Shown here: in pieces, positions 1 through 5,075 of the stretch | Layout: the number at the start of each line of letters is the position of its first letter | Position numbering within the stretch: the stretch's first letter is position 1 | Source: Bacillota bacterium | GTDB taxonomy: Bacteria; Bacillota_E; Sulfobacillia; Sulfobacillales; Sulfobacillaceae | Direction: 5' to 3' | Assembly (NCBI GenBank): GCA_021820645.1 | Contig: JAKADJ010000212.1 | Location: 1 to 5,075, forward strand | Length of the DNA: 5,075 nucleotides | The notes under the pieces: generated by a model | Told to the model about the DNA's origin: nothing | Seen by the model: the letters and a program-made list of their open reading frames with translations, nothing else | Databases searched by the model: none | Made by a program: the position numbers and the translations under genes

Positions 1-252
1 TGAGATCTCCATGCGAAGTTCATACCCACTATTGCGGCGATTCAATAGCCACCGCGGATGATGCGGATGGGGTTCAATCACCATCCGGATGCGATGGATG
101 TGATCCTGTAAATCCCACCGACTCCGGGGTTCTCCCCAACCTGCCGCAAACAGTTCGGCCTGGGGTACTACCTGATTGGCGTGTTCTAGCAACCGGCACA
201 GAATGCGCCAAGTTCGATCCGGTAAGGGGGGTAGTACCAGCGTCGCTGTCAC
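1..252 (-). CDS. Winged-helix (OmpR/PhoB-type) DNA-binding protein, partial at the window edge
   Basis: The minus strand encodes 84 residues running off the left edge without a stop. They fit the C-terminal effector domain of OmpR/PhoB-type regulators: helix 1 with [15 protein letters not shown] (about residues 15-29), the turn into helix 2 [10 protein letters not shown] (31-40), a recognition helix [15 protein letters not shown] (about 49-61), and a hairpin wing [13 protein letters not shown] (67-79). This fold binds DNA. No receiver or other N-terminal domain is visible, so it may be a stand-alone winged helix, the start of a larger protein continuing left, or a regulator fragment cut at its N-terminus. 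The start is uncertain. GTG at 252 is the most likely start within an open frame that begins after a TAA at 271-273, but it has no good ribosome-binding site. The frame overlaps the 3' part of the recombinase ORF (74-979). The better domain match is in this frame, so I take it as the real coding frame here. The fold is clear; target and role are unknown. Confidence 0.7.
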   Translation of the reverse strand, partial: MTATLVLPPLPDRTWRILCRLLEHANQVVPQAELFAAGWGEPRSRWDLQDHIHRIRMVIEPHPHHPRWLLNRRNSGYELRMEIS

Positions 253-979
253 CAAGTGCAAAGTGATGTCTTAAACTAGGAAACTTGTTGATCACCGCGT
301 TGTACTCGTTTTGTGCATCCGTAATGGCGAGCTTGGAATACACTTCCAACGATTTCCGGCTTTCGTGGCCGGAGTACGGCTGTATCAGGGCGTCATCAAT
401 CCCTTGCTTTTTCAGCCAGGTCAGTAGGAAATGCCGTAGTTTGTGAGGGGATACATTCTGGGTCAGCTGAGCCTCCTCGGAATACTTGGCCAGAATCTTC
501 CGGATGCCACGATCAGTGTATTTCTTCTTCCACGATGATTCGAACACGTAAATCGCCTGTTTTTTCTTCATCGTGTCGGCATGCATTGCAAGGAGCTCTT
601 TAAATGAATGAGGGAAGGGTACGATACGATCTTTTCCTCCCTTTCCGTGGTTGATGCGAATCTGGCACGAATCAAAATCGATGTCCGTTAGTCGAATGTT
701 GATCAACTCGCTGACCCGAATTCCGGTATACATCAGCGTTTTGACGATCATCATGTCTTGAAATTTTTTCGACTGCCAGACCACCTCGTAGTATCGCTTC
801 AGTTCGTCCTCGGTGGGGACATAGGGCAGCTTCTTCGCGGCTTTGGGCACGTCGATTTCCAGCTCCGTGCGCAAATGTTGAAACACGCTTTTCAGGTAGG
901 CATAGTCTGGCCGCTCCCCGCGTAAATACTTGGCGAGTTCTCGAGCCTTCTTTTGGGATGATGTGCGTTTTTCCGTCAC
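74..979 (-). CDS. Tyrosine recombinase of the Tn3-family unit (TnpI-like), with a probable foreign C-terminal tail
   Basis: Site-specific tyrosine recombinase, 301 aa from GTG at 979. All expected active-site residues are visible: R88 in TGIRVSEL, K113 in GKGGKDR, H179 and R182 in HKLRH, H205 in SGHES, and the nucleophile Y214 in LEVYSKL. Only about 50 residues precede the catalytic domain, so the arm/core-binding part is short. In Tn4430 and Tn5401, recombinases of this type (TnpI) resolve the cointegrates made by TnpA; the same role is inferred here. The start is supported by GGAAGGGGAA 5 nt upstream (AAGGGG core 7 nt upstream) and by the GTGA overlap with the tnpA stop, which implies coupled translation from one mRNA. 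Homology should end near residue 234 (INKFP, about position 278), where relatives as I remember them stop. The remaining ~65 residues are low in recognisable structure and largely overlap the winged-helix gene in another frame, so they are probably read-through after loss of the original stop. The catalytic part is intact and activity is plausible. A longer start at 1105 lies inside tnpA and is not favoured. Confidence 0.88.
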   Translation of the reverse strand: MTEKRTSSQKKARELAKYLRGERPDYAYLKSVFQHLRTELEIDVPKAAKKLPYVPTEDELKRYYEVVWQSKKFQDMMIVKTLMYTGIRVSELINIRLTDIDFDSCQIRINHGKGGKDRIVPFPHSFKELLAMHADTMKKKQAIYVFESSWKKKYTDRGIRKILAKYSEEAQLTQNVSPHKLRHFLLTWLKKQGIDDALIQPYSGHESRKSLEVYSKLAITDAQNEYNAVINKFPSLRHHFALGDSDAGTTPLTGSNLAHSVPVARTRQSGSTPGRTVCGRLGRTPESVGFTGSHPSHPDGD

Positions 980-3945
980 GCTAATTCCCCTTCCAAGGGT
1001 AGTCGTTCGTGCATGTTGAGACGGAAGGTGCCATAGGGGTTGACGTGGGTATAGACCAGGGGCGTCAGCGCTCGGAAATCTTCCGGTTCCATGGCCTCGA
1101 GCCATCTTTTGTCCGCGAGAATGTTTTGCAGCATGAGGGTGTTAATGTAGACCAGACAATTTTGCAGAAGATGGAGCGAGAGTACCGCGATTTCTTGATC
1201 CTCTAGGCGATTCGTCGCGATTTCACCCCCTTTGCCGTAAAAGATGAAACTGTTGGCGGAATTCCAATTTTCCACGACGTTGAGTCCTGCGTTAATCTCA
1301 CGCCGCAAATCCTCAGAGTTCAAATAGTCGCAGAGAAACACCGTTTTGACTGCCTTCCCGAGTTCTCCCAGGGCTTGATACGTGGGATGCTTCAAATTGT
1401 TGCGCGTAAACCGTTTTAAGATGGCTTCCGTCTCGGCGGTCCCGAGTCGCAGCGCCGTGGCGTATTTCACCATTTGATCGTATTGCTGGCGAATCAGTTC
1501 CCAGTTGATCGGCCGGGTCAGCACTGGGTGAAGGTTCGGGTAGACATCGGCCATCCCGGGTTCCGGGCGATAGAGTTTTTGCGCATGGATCGCTTTCAGA
1601 CGCGGCATGAGCTGGTAGCCTAGCAAGTGGCAAAAGGCAAACGCGACTTCGCTCTGACCATGGGAATCGACGTAGTTCTTCTCCACGTCCATCTCGGTGC
1701 CGTGGCGCAGCAATCCCTCCATCATGGCCGCCACTTCCGATGAGGAACACGATTTTAGTTGCGAATAAACGCACGTGGAGTGCTTCTCGACGTGCCAGTA
1801 AATCATGACGCCACGGCCGCGGTACCGGATGTGCCATTCCGTCATGAGATTCTGATCCCACGCCCCAAATTTCTTCGAGTCGGAGGCGCAGGACGTGGTC
1901 CCCTCGCCCCACACCTCCTGCATCCGGATCTGGAAAATCTGGTTGACGACCTCCGCGATGGCATTGCGCACATTGTCCGGATGAAGGAACTTGCGTCGGA
2001 CATAAAGCAAGTCCTTATACGATTCGCCATGGTCCCCCGCGCTGACCCGTTTTAAGCCCGTATTGGTCCCCAGACCGTACAGCGCGAGAATCAGCCGCTT
2101 TTGCAGCGTGTCTCGGTCGAGAATTTCCCGATTGGCCACCGTCTTCAATTGCTCCGTGAAGCCGATGCGGAGATCGGCCTCCTTTAAGATATCCAGGAGA
2201 CTCGTCATCGGCCAACGCCGGACCATTTCCCCCTTCAACCTCGTGAGATTCATGGGCTCCGCTTGGGGCTCTAGGGGGGAGACCGTGATCCAGCCGCCCG
2301 CTTTGTCGGTGATGCGCACCTTGGGATTCTTCGGCATCCCGGCATTGAGCTTCTTCAGGCCCTCGGTCATCGAGCCCTTCAGGGTCGCGATAAAAGCCTC
2401 GGCGTCGAGCGGTTGCTTTAATGCGTGATAGTGCTCTTCCCGGCGTTTCTCAAAATCCGCGGGCAAGTCTTCGTCCGGATTGCGGTACCGATTCGCCCCG
2501 ACCACCCAAATTTCCTTGCAACGCAGTTTGTCGCGTAAGGTTTGCAGCGCGCTAATCTCATAATTCATGCGATTAATGCGTTCCCGCCCCTTCTCGTCTT
2601 TTTCGACCACGATTTCCCGATTCACGGGACGAATAACGCCCTCAATCGGAATGTCCTCGGAAATCGAAAAGTCGTGCATTCCGGAGTCGGCATATTTTCG
2701 GATCAGCTCCAGGGCACGGATGACGGGGCGGTGCACCTCATTGTTCGAACGAAAATCGAGGATGCTGAGAATTTCTGGCACCATCCGCCGATAGTGGCTG
2801 CCGTAGGACGCCCGGATGACGGTGTGGATTTTCTCTCGGTAGGCGGGGCCGGTCTGTTTCAATTCTTGGATGAGATCTTTGAGGGTCTGTTCACTCACGA
2901 CCGGGAAAATCACCTCACGAATCGTGCCTTCCGGTTTTTCAACGGCGTTCTGGGCGATGTTAAAGAGGATGCCGGATTTGTTGCCCACCCGACGGAGATC
3001 ATTCACGATCTCCTTCTCCACTTTCCGTTCGGCGCGAGCGCTAATGCGGTGAATGATTTGGATGAGTAAATCCACGAGGTTATCGGTAATCTCCTGACTG
3101 CGGAGCCAGAAGAACGCGCATAACAGCACCGTGCGAATCGGATCGGGATGGCGGCGCAGTTCCCGAATATCCTCCGTGGCAATCCGCTGGCGATATTTTT
3201 TCAAGACTTTGTACGGCGTGTTTCGAAACAAATCGTCCGGGAGGTCCAAGTGCCGCAGGACCCGGAGTTTCTGGACTTCTTTCAAGGCGCTTTCTAAACC
3301 GGGGCGGCCCGGATCGGCCCTCAGATCATGAAACGACAGGGGTCCGCTTTCTTCGCGGGGAACCGCCTCATCGGCATCGTCGACCCACGCGATGCTTTCA
3401 ATCAACGCATCGAGTTTGGCGGGGGTTGACGTGGGCAACTTCTGGAACGTGGCGTGAAAGAACTGTTCTTCGTAGGAGTGGAGCGCGGAGCGCATGAGAC
3501 GGTCTACACGGTCAGGGGTCGGGGGTTCGACTCGGAGATCCCGAAATCGGCGGTACACCGCATCCTTCACGGATTCCCATTCCTGATTGTGGGGCAGTAC
3601 ATGCTGACCAAGCCACTGCGCGACCTCATGGCTATCCTGAACGGTCGCTTCTCGGAACTCAAAAAACTCCCGAATTTGCCTACGGTGGGCTTTGATGGTT
3701 CGTCCATGCCAGTCGTATTGGGCGTAGAGATTCGGTTCACAAACAATTTGCTTCGCCAGATAGGCACTCACCGGTTTTGGCACTTCAAACGGATGGGCCG
3801 GAAATCGAGCCTCATTCTGAAAGAACTTGAGTAATACGGCAAACCCGATCTTGTTCTCGGCGGACTTGTTTTCCACCAGTTTCATTTCGTTCGGTAAGAT
3901 CGTAAAATGCTCAATTAACTCGTCCAGTTCCCAATTTCGCTTCAC
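976..3945 (-). CDS. tnpA: Tn3-family transposase TnpA
   Basis: Full-length DDE transposase of replicative (cointegrate-forming) Tn3-family elements, 989 aa, the usual length of the family (about 950-1010). It binds the terminal inverted repeats and performs strand transfer. The N-terminal part (about residues 1-170: [33 protein letters not shown]) matches the N-terminal DNA-binding region of these proteins (DUF4158 type). The C-terminal catalytic domain carries D689 in [10 protein letters not shown]760 in [10 protein letters not shown] and E892 in GLNVVENWN, close to the D-D-E spacing of Tn3 Tnp[11 protein letters not shown] follows, as expected. No frameshift or internal stop is seen, so it looks functional. 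I chose GTG at 3945 because GGAGGGG lies 5 nt upstream and the residues from [13 protein letters not shown] onward look like the family N-terminus. An ATG at 4035 would add 30 residues translated from the AT-rich upstream region. The stop TGA overlaps the start of the downstream recombinase, so the two form one operon. Divergence from Tn4430 TnpA cannot be measured here. Confidence 0.95.
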   Translation of the reverse strand: MKRNWELDELIEHFTILPNEMKLVENKSAENKIGFAVLLKFFQNEARFPAHPFEVPKPVSAYLAKQIVCEPNLYAQYDWHGRTIKAHRRQIREFFEFREATVQDSHEVAQWLGQHVLPHNQEWESVKDAVYRRFRDLRVEPPTPDRVDRLMRSALHSYEEQFFHATFQKLPTSTPAKLDALIESIAWVDDADEAVPREESGPLSFHDLRADPGRPGLESALKEVQKLRVLRHLDLPDDLFRNTPYKVLKKYRQRIATEDIRELRRHPDPIRTVLLCAFFWLRSQEITDNLVDLLIQIIHRISARAERKVEKEIVNDLRRVGNKSGILFNIAQNAVEKPEGTIREVIFPVVSEQTLKDLIQELKQTGPAYREKIHTVIRASYGSHYRRMVPEILSILDFRSNNEVHRPVIRALELIRKYADSGMHDFSISEDIPIEGVIRPVNREIVVEKDEKGRERINRMNYEISALQTLRDKLRCKEIWVVGANRYRNPDEDLPADFEKRREEHYHALKQPLDAEAFIATLKGSMTEGLKKLNAGMPKNPKVRITDKAGGWITVSPLEPQAEPMNLTRLKGEMVRRWPMTSLLDILKEADLRIGFTEQLKTVANREILDRDTLQKRLILALYGLGTNTGLKRVSAGDHGESYKDLLYVRRKFLHPDNVRNAIAEVVNQIFQIRMQEVWGEGTTSCASDSKKFGAWDQNLMTEWHIRYRGRGVMIYWHVEKHSTCVYSQLKSCSSSEVAAMMEGLLRHGTEMDVEKNYVDSHGQSEVAFAFCHLLGYQLMPRLKAIHAQKLYRPEPGMADVYPNLHPVLTRPINWELIRQQYDQMVKYATALRLGTAETEAILKRFTRNNLKHPTYQALGELGKAVKTVFLCDYLNSEDLRREINAGLNVVENWNSANSFIFYGKGGEIATNRLEDQEIAVLSLHLLQNCLVYINTLMLQNILADKRWLEAMEPEDFRALTPLVYTHVNPYGTFRLNMHERLPLEGELA
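985..994 (-). promoter_or_regulatory. Ribosome-binding site of the recombinase, inside the tnpA 3' end
   Basis: On the minus strand GGAAGGGGAA precedes the GTG at 977-979, with the AAGGGG core 7 nt away. It lies in the last codons of tnpA (the LEGELA end). With the 4-nt GTGA start/stop overlap it sets the recombinase start at 979 and indicates translational coupling. Confidence 0.7.
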
Positions 3946-3950
3946 AAGAT

Positions 3951-3957
3951 CCCCTCC
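3951..3957 (-). promoter_or_regulatory. Ribosome-binding site that fixes the tnpA start
   Basis: Minus-strand GGAGGGG, 5 nt (ATCTT) before the GTG at 3943-3945 (7 nt from the GGAGG core). It is a near-ideal Bacillota-type Shine-Dalgarno sequence and is the main reason to prefer GTG 3945 over the upstream ATG at 4035, which has none. Confidence 0.75.
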
Positions 3958-3980
3958 GACAAAAGTTCCTAAAATAAAGA

Positions 3981-4026
3981 GGTATCGGAACATTATGATG
4001 GTAATCAGGGTATCGAAACCGATTAC
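3981..4026. repeat. Direct GGTATCG repeats and a GTAATC/GATTAC dyad upstream of tnpA
   Basis: On the plus strand GGTATCGGAAC begins at 3981 and GGTATCGAAAC at 4009, sharing 10 of 11 bases with a 28-bp offset. A further inverted copy of the GGTATCG core (CGATACC) is at 4115-4121. The second direct copy sits inside an inverted repeat with arms GTAATC (4001-4006) and GATTAC (4021-4026), whose 14-bp centre is only partly symmetric. Paired inverted arms with nearby direct copies is the layout of TnpI resolution sites in Tn4430-type elements, so this is a candidate core site. The repeats are visible; the function is inferred. Confidence 0.4.
3992..4018 (-). promoter_or_regulatory. Possible tnpA promoter
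   Basis: Reading the minus strand, CATAAT (3992-3997, one mismatch to TATAAT) could be a -10 box, with a weak -35 TTTCGA (4013-4018) 15 nt upstream, shorter than the ideal 17. It lies about 45 bp upstream of the tnpA start in the most AT-rich stretch of the window and overlaps the GTAATC...GATTAC dyad and one GGTATCG repeat. If both are real, recombinase or transposase binding at those repeats would repress the promoter, as is known for other Tn3-family resolution sites. Weak support: position, AT content and an imperfect -10. Confidence 0.25.
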
Positions 4027-4063
4027 ATGAAACAATCGTGTAGAAGATGGCTCAATTAGTCCA

Positions 4064-4099
4064 AAAGCTGACGGCGCTCGCTGTCAGAAAGCTGCCGAC
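4064..4099. repeat. Hairpin flanked by direct repeats in the tnpA upstream region
   Basis: The 20 bases at 4068-4087 form an inverted repeat: CTGACGGCG pairs with CGCTGTCAG (8 Watson-Crick pairs and one G-T) around a 2-nt centre CT. Overlapping it, a 12-base motif occurs twice, AAAGCTGACGGC at 4064 and AAAGCTGCCGAC at 4088 (10 of 12 identical, 24-bp offset). No T-tract follows on either strand, so it does not look like a rho-independent terminator. It could be a recombinase or transposase binding site or part of the resolution site. Confidence 0.4.
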
Positions 4100-4193
4100 C
4101 CGCATGTCCCAAGGCGATACCGCAGAGGCTACTTCATGCGCCAAGAAGGGATGCCTGCCGGCACCCCCTGGCGGATGAAAAAATGTTCTGCGA

Positions 4194-4652
4194 CTAGTCG
4201 GTTTCGCCGATAGCCCACCGGACCCACGCTTGGCGATCTGCCGCGGCGACCGGGAACGGCTGCCACGGTAACCGCTGGTGCCAATGCCAGAACGCATAAG
4301 CGCGGTGCAAGGTGGCAATGGCCCGGTGCGCCGCAACAATGGCTCGGGTATCGGGTGGAGCACCTCCTGTCAAATCGTGGCAGTAGGCCGCCCAAATTCC
4401 CACGTCGGCTTGCCGCCAGGTATATCCCTGAAACCCCAGCCAGGTGGCCGCTTGAGTCAGTTCGCGTGCTTCGTGATAGCAGCGCCGAGGGGGATGGTCT
4501 TGCCATGCCACGTAGTGGAGATAGTCGTTCATCAACGCATCGGGAAATCCGTCGGCATCGTACACCATGACCCAGGGGCGCCACAGGCGATGCTGGATGG
4601 TATAGGGTGGCGGCGAGGTCTCCTGGAGGTCCAACATTAACGGGGTGTTCAT
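4194..4652 (-). CDS. Orphan core-binding (SAM-like) domain of a second tyrosine recombinase, probably truncated
   Basis: 152 aa from ATG at 4652, with AAAGGAG 9 nt upstream. The order of elements resembles the N-terminal core-binding domain of phage-type tyrosine recombinases: a VYDADGFPDALMNDYLHYVA lead-in (30-49); a first helix YHEARELTQAATWLGFQG (59-76), like the common 'Y..dL..F..WL...G' pattern; TWRQADVGIWAAYCHDL (78-94); then IVAAHRAIATLHRAYAFWHW (105-124), like the final helix of such domains; and RLPWQPFP (127-134). It stops at TAG 4194-4196 with none of the R-K-H-R-H-Y catalytic residues. No catalytic domain follows in any frame before tnpA, so this is most likely the stump of an integrase cut by a later insertion or rearrangement. 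A stand-alone DNA-binding protein is the alternative. It lies 48 bp downstream of the ExeA-like remnant on the same strand, possibly once one operon. It is not homologous by eye to the recombinase at 74-979. The domain call rests on pattern resemblance. Confidence 0.55.
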   Translation of the reverse strand: MNTPLMLDLQETSPPPYTIQHRLWRPWVMVYDADGFPDALMNDYLHYVAWQDHPPRRCYHEARELTQAATWLGFQGYTWRQADVGIWAAYCHDLTGGAPPDTRAIVAAHRAIATLHRAYAFWHWHQRLPWQPFPVAAADRQAWVRWAIGETD

Positions 4653-4661
4653 TCAAAATCG

Positions 4662-4668
4662 CTCCTTT
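4662..4668 (-). promoter_or_regulatory. Ribosome-binding site of the recombinase fragment
   Basis: Minus-strand AAAGGAG with a 9-nt spacer to the ATG at 4650-4652. It decides this frame over the overlapping frame whose ATG (4669-4671) lies upstream of the site. Confidence 0.6.
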
Positions 4669-4681
4669 CATCTGATAGTGG

Positions 4682-4699
4682 CGGGGCCGTACGGCCTCG
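4682..4699. repeat. 18-bp near-perfect palindrome between the ExeA-like remnant and the recombinase fragment
   Basis: The core GGCCGTACGGCC (4686-4697 or within one base) is perfectly self-complementary and extends to nine-base arms with a single G-T mismatch. It has no loop and no T-tract, so it reads as a protein-binding dyad rather than a terminator. It begins 2 bp downstream of the ancestral ExeA stop. Its function is unknown. Confidence 0.45.
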
Positions 4700-4700
4700 G

Positions 4701-5075
4701 TTAGGCTAATTCTCCTTGAATCACGCGGGTGATAATGGGCTCATCGATTACGTGGTGCCCATTTTAGGCGCCGTAAAGCAACGCATGCGTACACGCTTTG
4801 TTCACCAGCCGGGCAGCTCCCGTTGCGTACCGGTGAATGGCGTCGAGTGCTTGGTCGGAGAAAATAGCCTGCTCCGTACCGGCATACTGGAGATGGGCCT
4901 GAACATACGCCGCCACCTGGGCCCGATCAAGGGCTGACACGTGACATTGGACATCGATGCGCTGGCGAATCGCGGCATAGGATTGGAGTCCGAGACGATC
5001 CCAGAGTTCGTTTTGCCCCACAAGGATGAGCGCCATGGGGCTTTCCGAGTCCATTTTCAGATTGAGCACTTATCG
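4701..5075 (-). pseudogene. ExeA/TniB-like AAA+ ATPase, C-terminal half, disrupted by in-frame stops
   Basis: The minus strand encodes the C-terminal part of an AAA+ ATPase of the ExeA-like family that accompanies DDE transposases in many Bacillota. Visible are the sensor-1 segment with MDSESPMALILVGQNEL, the RLGLQSYAAIRQRIDVQCHV region typical of the family, AAYVQAHLQYAG, and the sensor-2-like helix TGAARLVNKACTHALL. Such proteins are thought to select targets or activate a partner transposase, like TniB or MuB. The Walker A and B motifs would lie beyond the right edge. Two stops break the frame. TAA at 4764-4766 follows LLYGA, and the same frame then continues as NGHHVIDEPIITRVIQGELA to a TAA at 4701-4703, the expected C-terminus with one lost codon (CAA to TAA would explain it). 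A second TAA at 5070-5072 directly precedes VLNLKMDS, where relatives have a leucine-rich continuation. I read this as a decaying gene. A short product from GTG 5069 would lack the ATPase core. Sequencing errors are the alternative. Confidence 0.72.

Larger units (their letters stand above)
3958..4193. other. Non-coding region between tnpA and the recombinase fragment
   Basis: No convincing gene is present in these ~236 bases. The half next to tnpA (3958-4060) is AT-rich and holds the possible promoter and the GGTATCG repeats; the outer half is GC-richer and holds the 4064-4099 hairpin. A Tn3-family right end should lie here or just beyond. The only GGGG-starting candidate, on the minus strand from about 4168 inward (GGGGTGCCGGCAG), resembles the first bases of Tn4430/Tn1546 ends as I remember them but has no matching partner at the left. 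The right boundary of the transposon is therefore unresolved. Confidence 0.45.

Noticed and set aside
160..185. GGGGTACTACCTGATTGG as a possible left transposon end
   Set aside because: It lies inside well-conserved winged-helix coding sequence (the VVPQ turn) that continues undisturbed on both sides.
2542..3069. 175-aa plus-strand open frame, with others at 2063-2428 and 3454-3834
   Set aside because: They lie antisense within tnpA, which is clearly coding; their products resemble nothing known and they lack start signals.
3946..4035. Longer tnpA start at ATG 4035 adding 30 residues
   Set aside because: There is no ribosome-binding site before it, the added residues are translated from AT-rich repeat DNA, and GTG 3945 has GGAGGGG at ideal spacing.
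4191..4200. Perfect palindrome CGACTAGTCG
   Set aside because: It is only 10 bp, coincides with the last codon and stop of the recombinase fragment, and has no partner copy, so it may be chance.
4052..4363. 103-aa minus-strand open frame across the non-coding region
   Set aside because: It shows no domain pattern and no start signal, and half of it overlaps the better-supported recombinase fragment.
4129..4671. 180-aa minus-strand open frame overlapping the recombinase fragment
   Set aside because: Its composition is rich in R, S, P and G as in an out-of-frame reading, and the ribosome-binding site and domain pattern support the 4194-4652 frame. I considered a frameshift joining the two but saw no catalytic motif in its tail.
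1..5075. A new defence or regulatory system, CRISPR array, tRNA or riboswitch
   Set aside because: No spaced repeat array, cloverleaf or conserved leader was seen; all recognisable genes belong to transposition, recombination or DNA binding.

Overview
This window is mobile-element DNA, almost all of it on the minus strand. The core is a Tn3-family transposition unit: a full-length DDE transposase (tnpA, 989 aa, 976-3945) followed directly by a tyrosine recombinase (74-979) whose GTG start overlaps the tnpA stop by 4 nt (GTGA). This is the Tn4430/Tn5401-like branch of the Tn3 family, where a tyrosine recombinase replaces the usual serine resolvase. Here it lies downstream of tnpA, whereas Tn4430 has it upstream.

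The flanks are made of fragments. At the left (1-252) is a winged-helix (OmpR/PhoB-type) DNA-binding domain gene that runs off the window. It overlaps the recombinase ORF in another frame, so the last ~60 residues of the recombinase are probably out-of-frame read-through of that gene, and a junction lies near 252-277. Right of tnpA is a ~250-bp non-coding region (3946-4193) rich in small inverted and direct repeats. It is the natural place for the tnpA promoter and a recombination/resolution site. Beyond it is a 152-aa protein resembling only the N-terminal core-binding domain of another tyrosine recombinase (4194-4652), then a 48-bp gap with a near-perfect 18-bp palindrome. Last comes the C-terminal half of an ExeA/TniB-like AAA+ ATPase (4701-5075) broken by two in-frame TAA codons.

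The host is probably a Bacillota (Firmicutes) bacterium. The ribosome-binding sites are strong (GGAGGGG, AAAGGAG), GTG starts are used, and from memory this recombinase/Tn3 pairing and ExeA-like transposition ATPases occur in acidophilic or thermophilic Bacillota such as Sulfobacillus, Alicyclobacillus and Kyrpidia. The genus is not established by the sequence.

In the proposed working model, TnpA makes cointegrates by replicative transposition and the coupled recombinase resolves them at a repeat-rich site, most likely upstream of tnpA. The ExeA remnant and the orphan core-binding domain look like debris of older elements in the same hotspot. I saw no matched pair of 38-bp terminal inverted repeats, no RNA genes, no CRISPR array and no clear new defence system.
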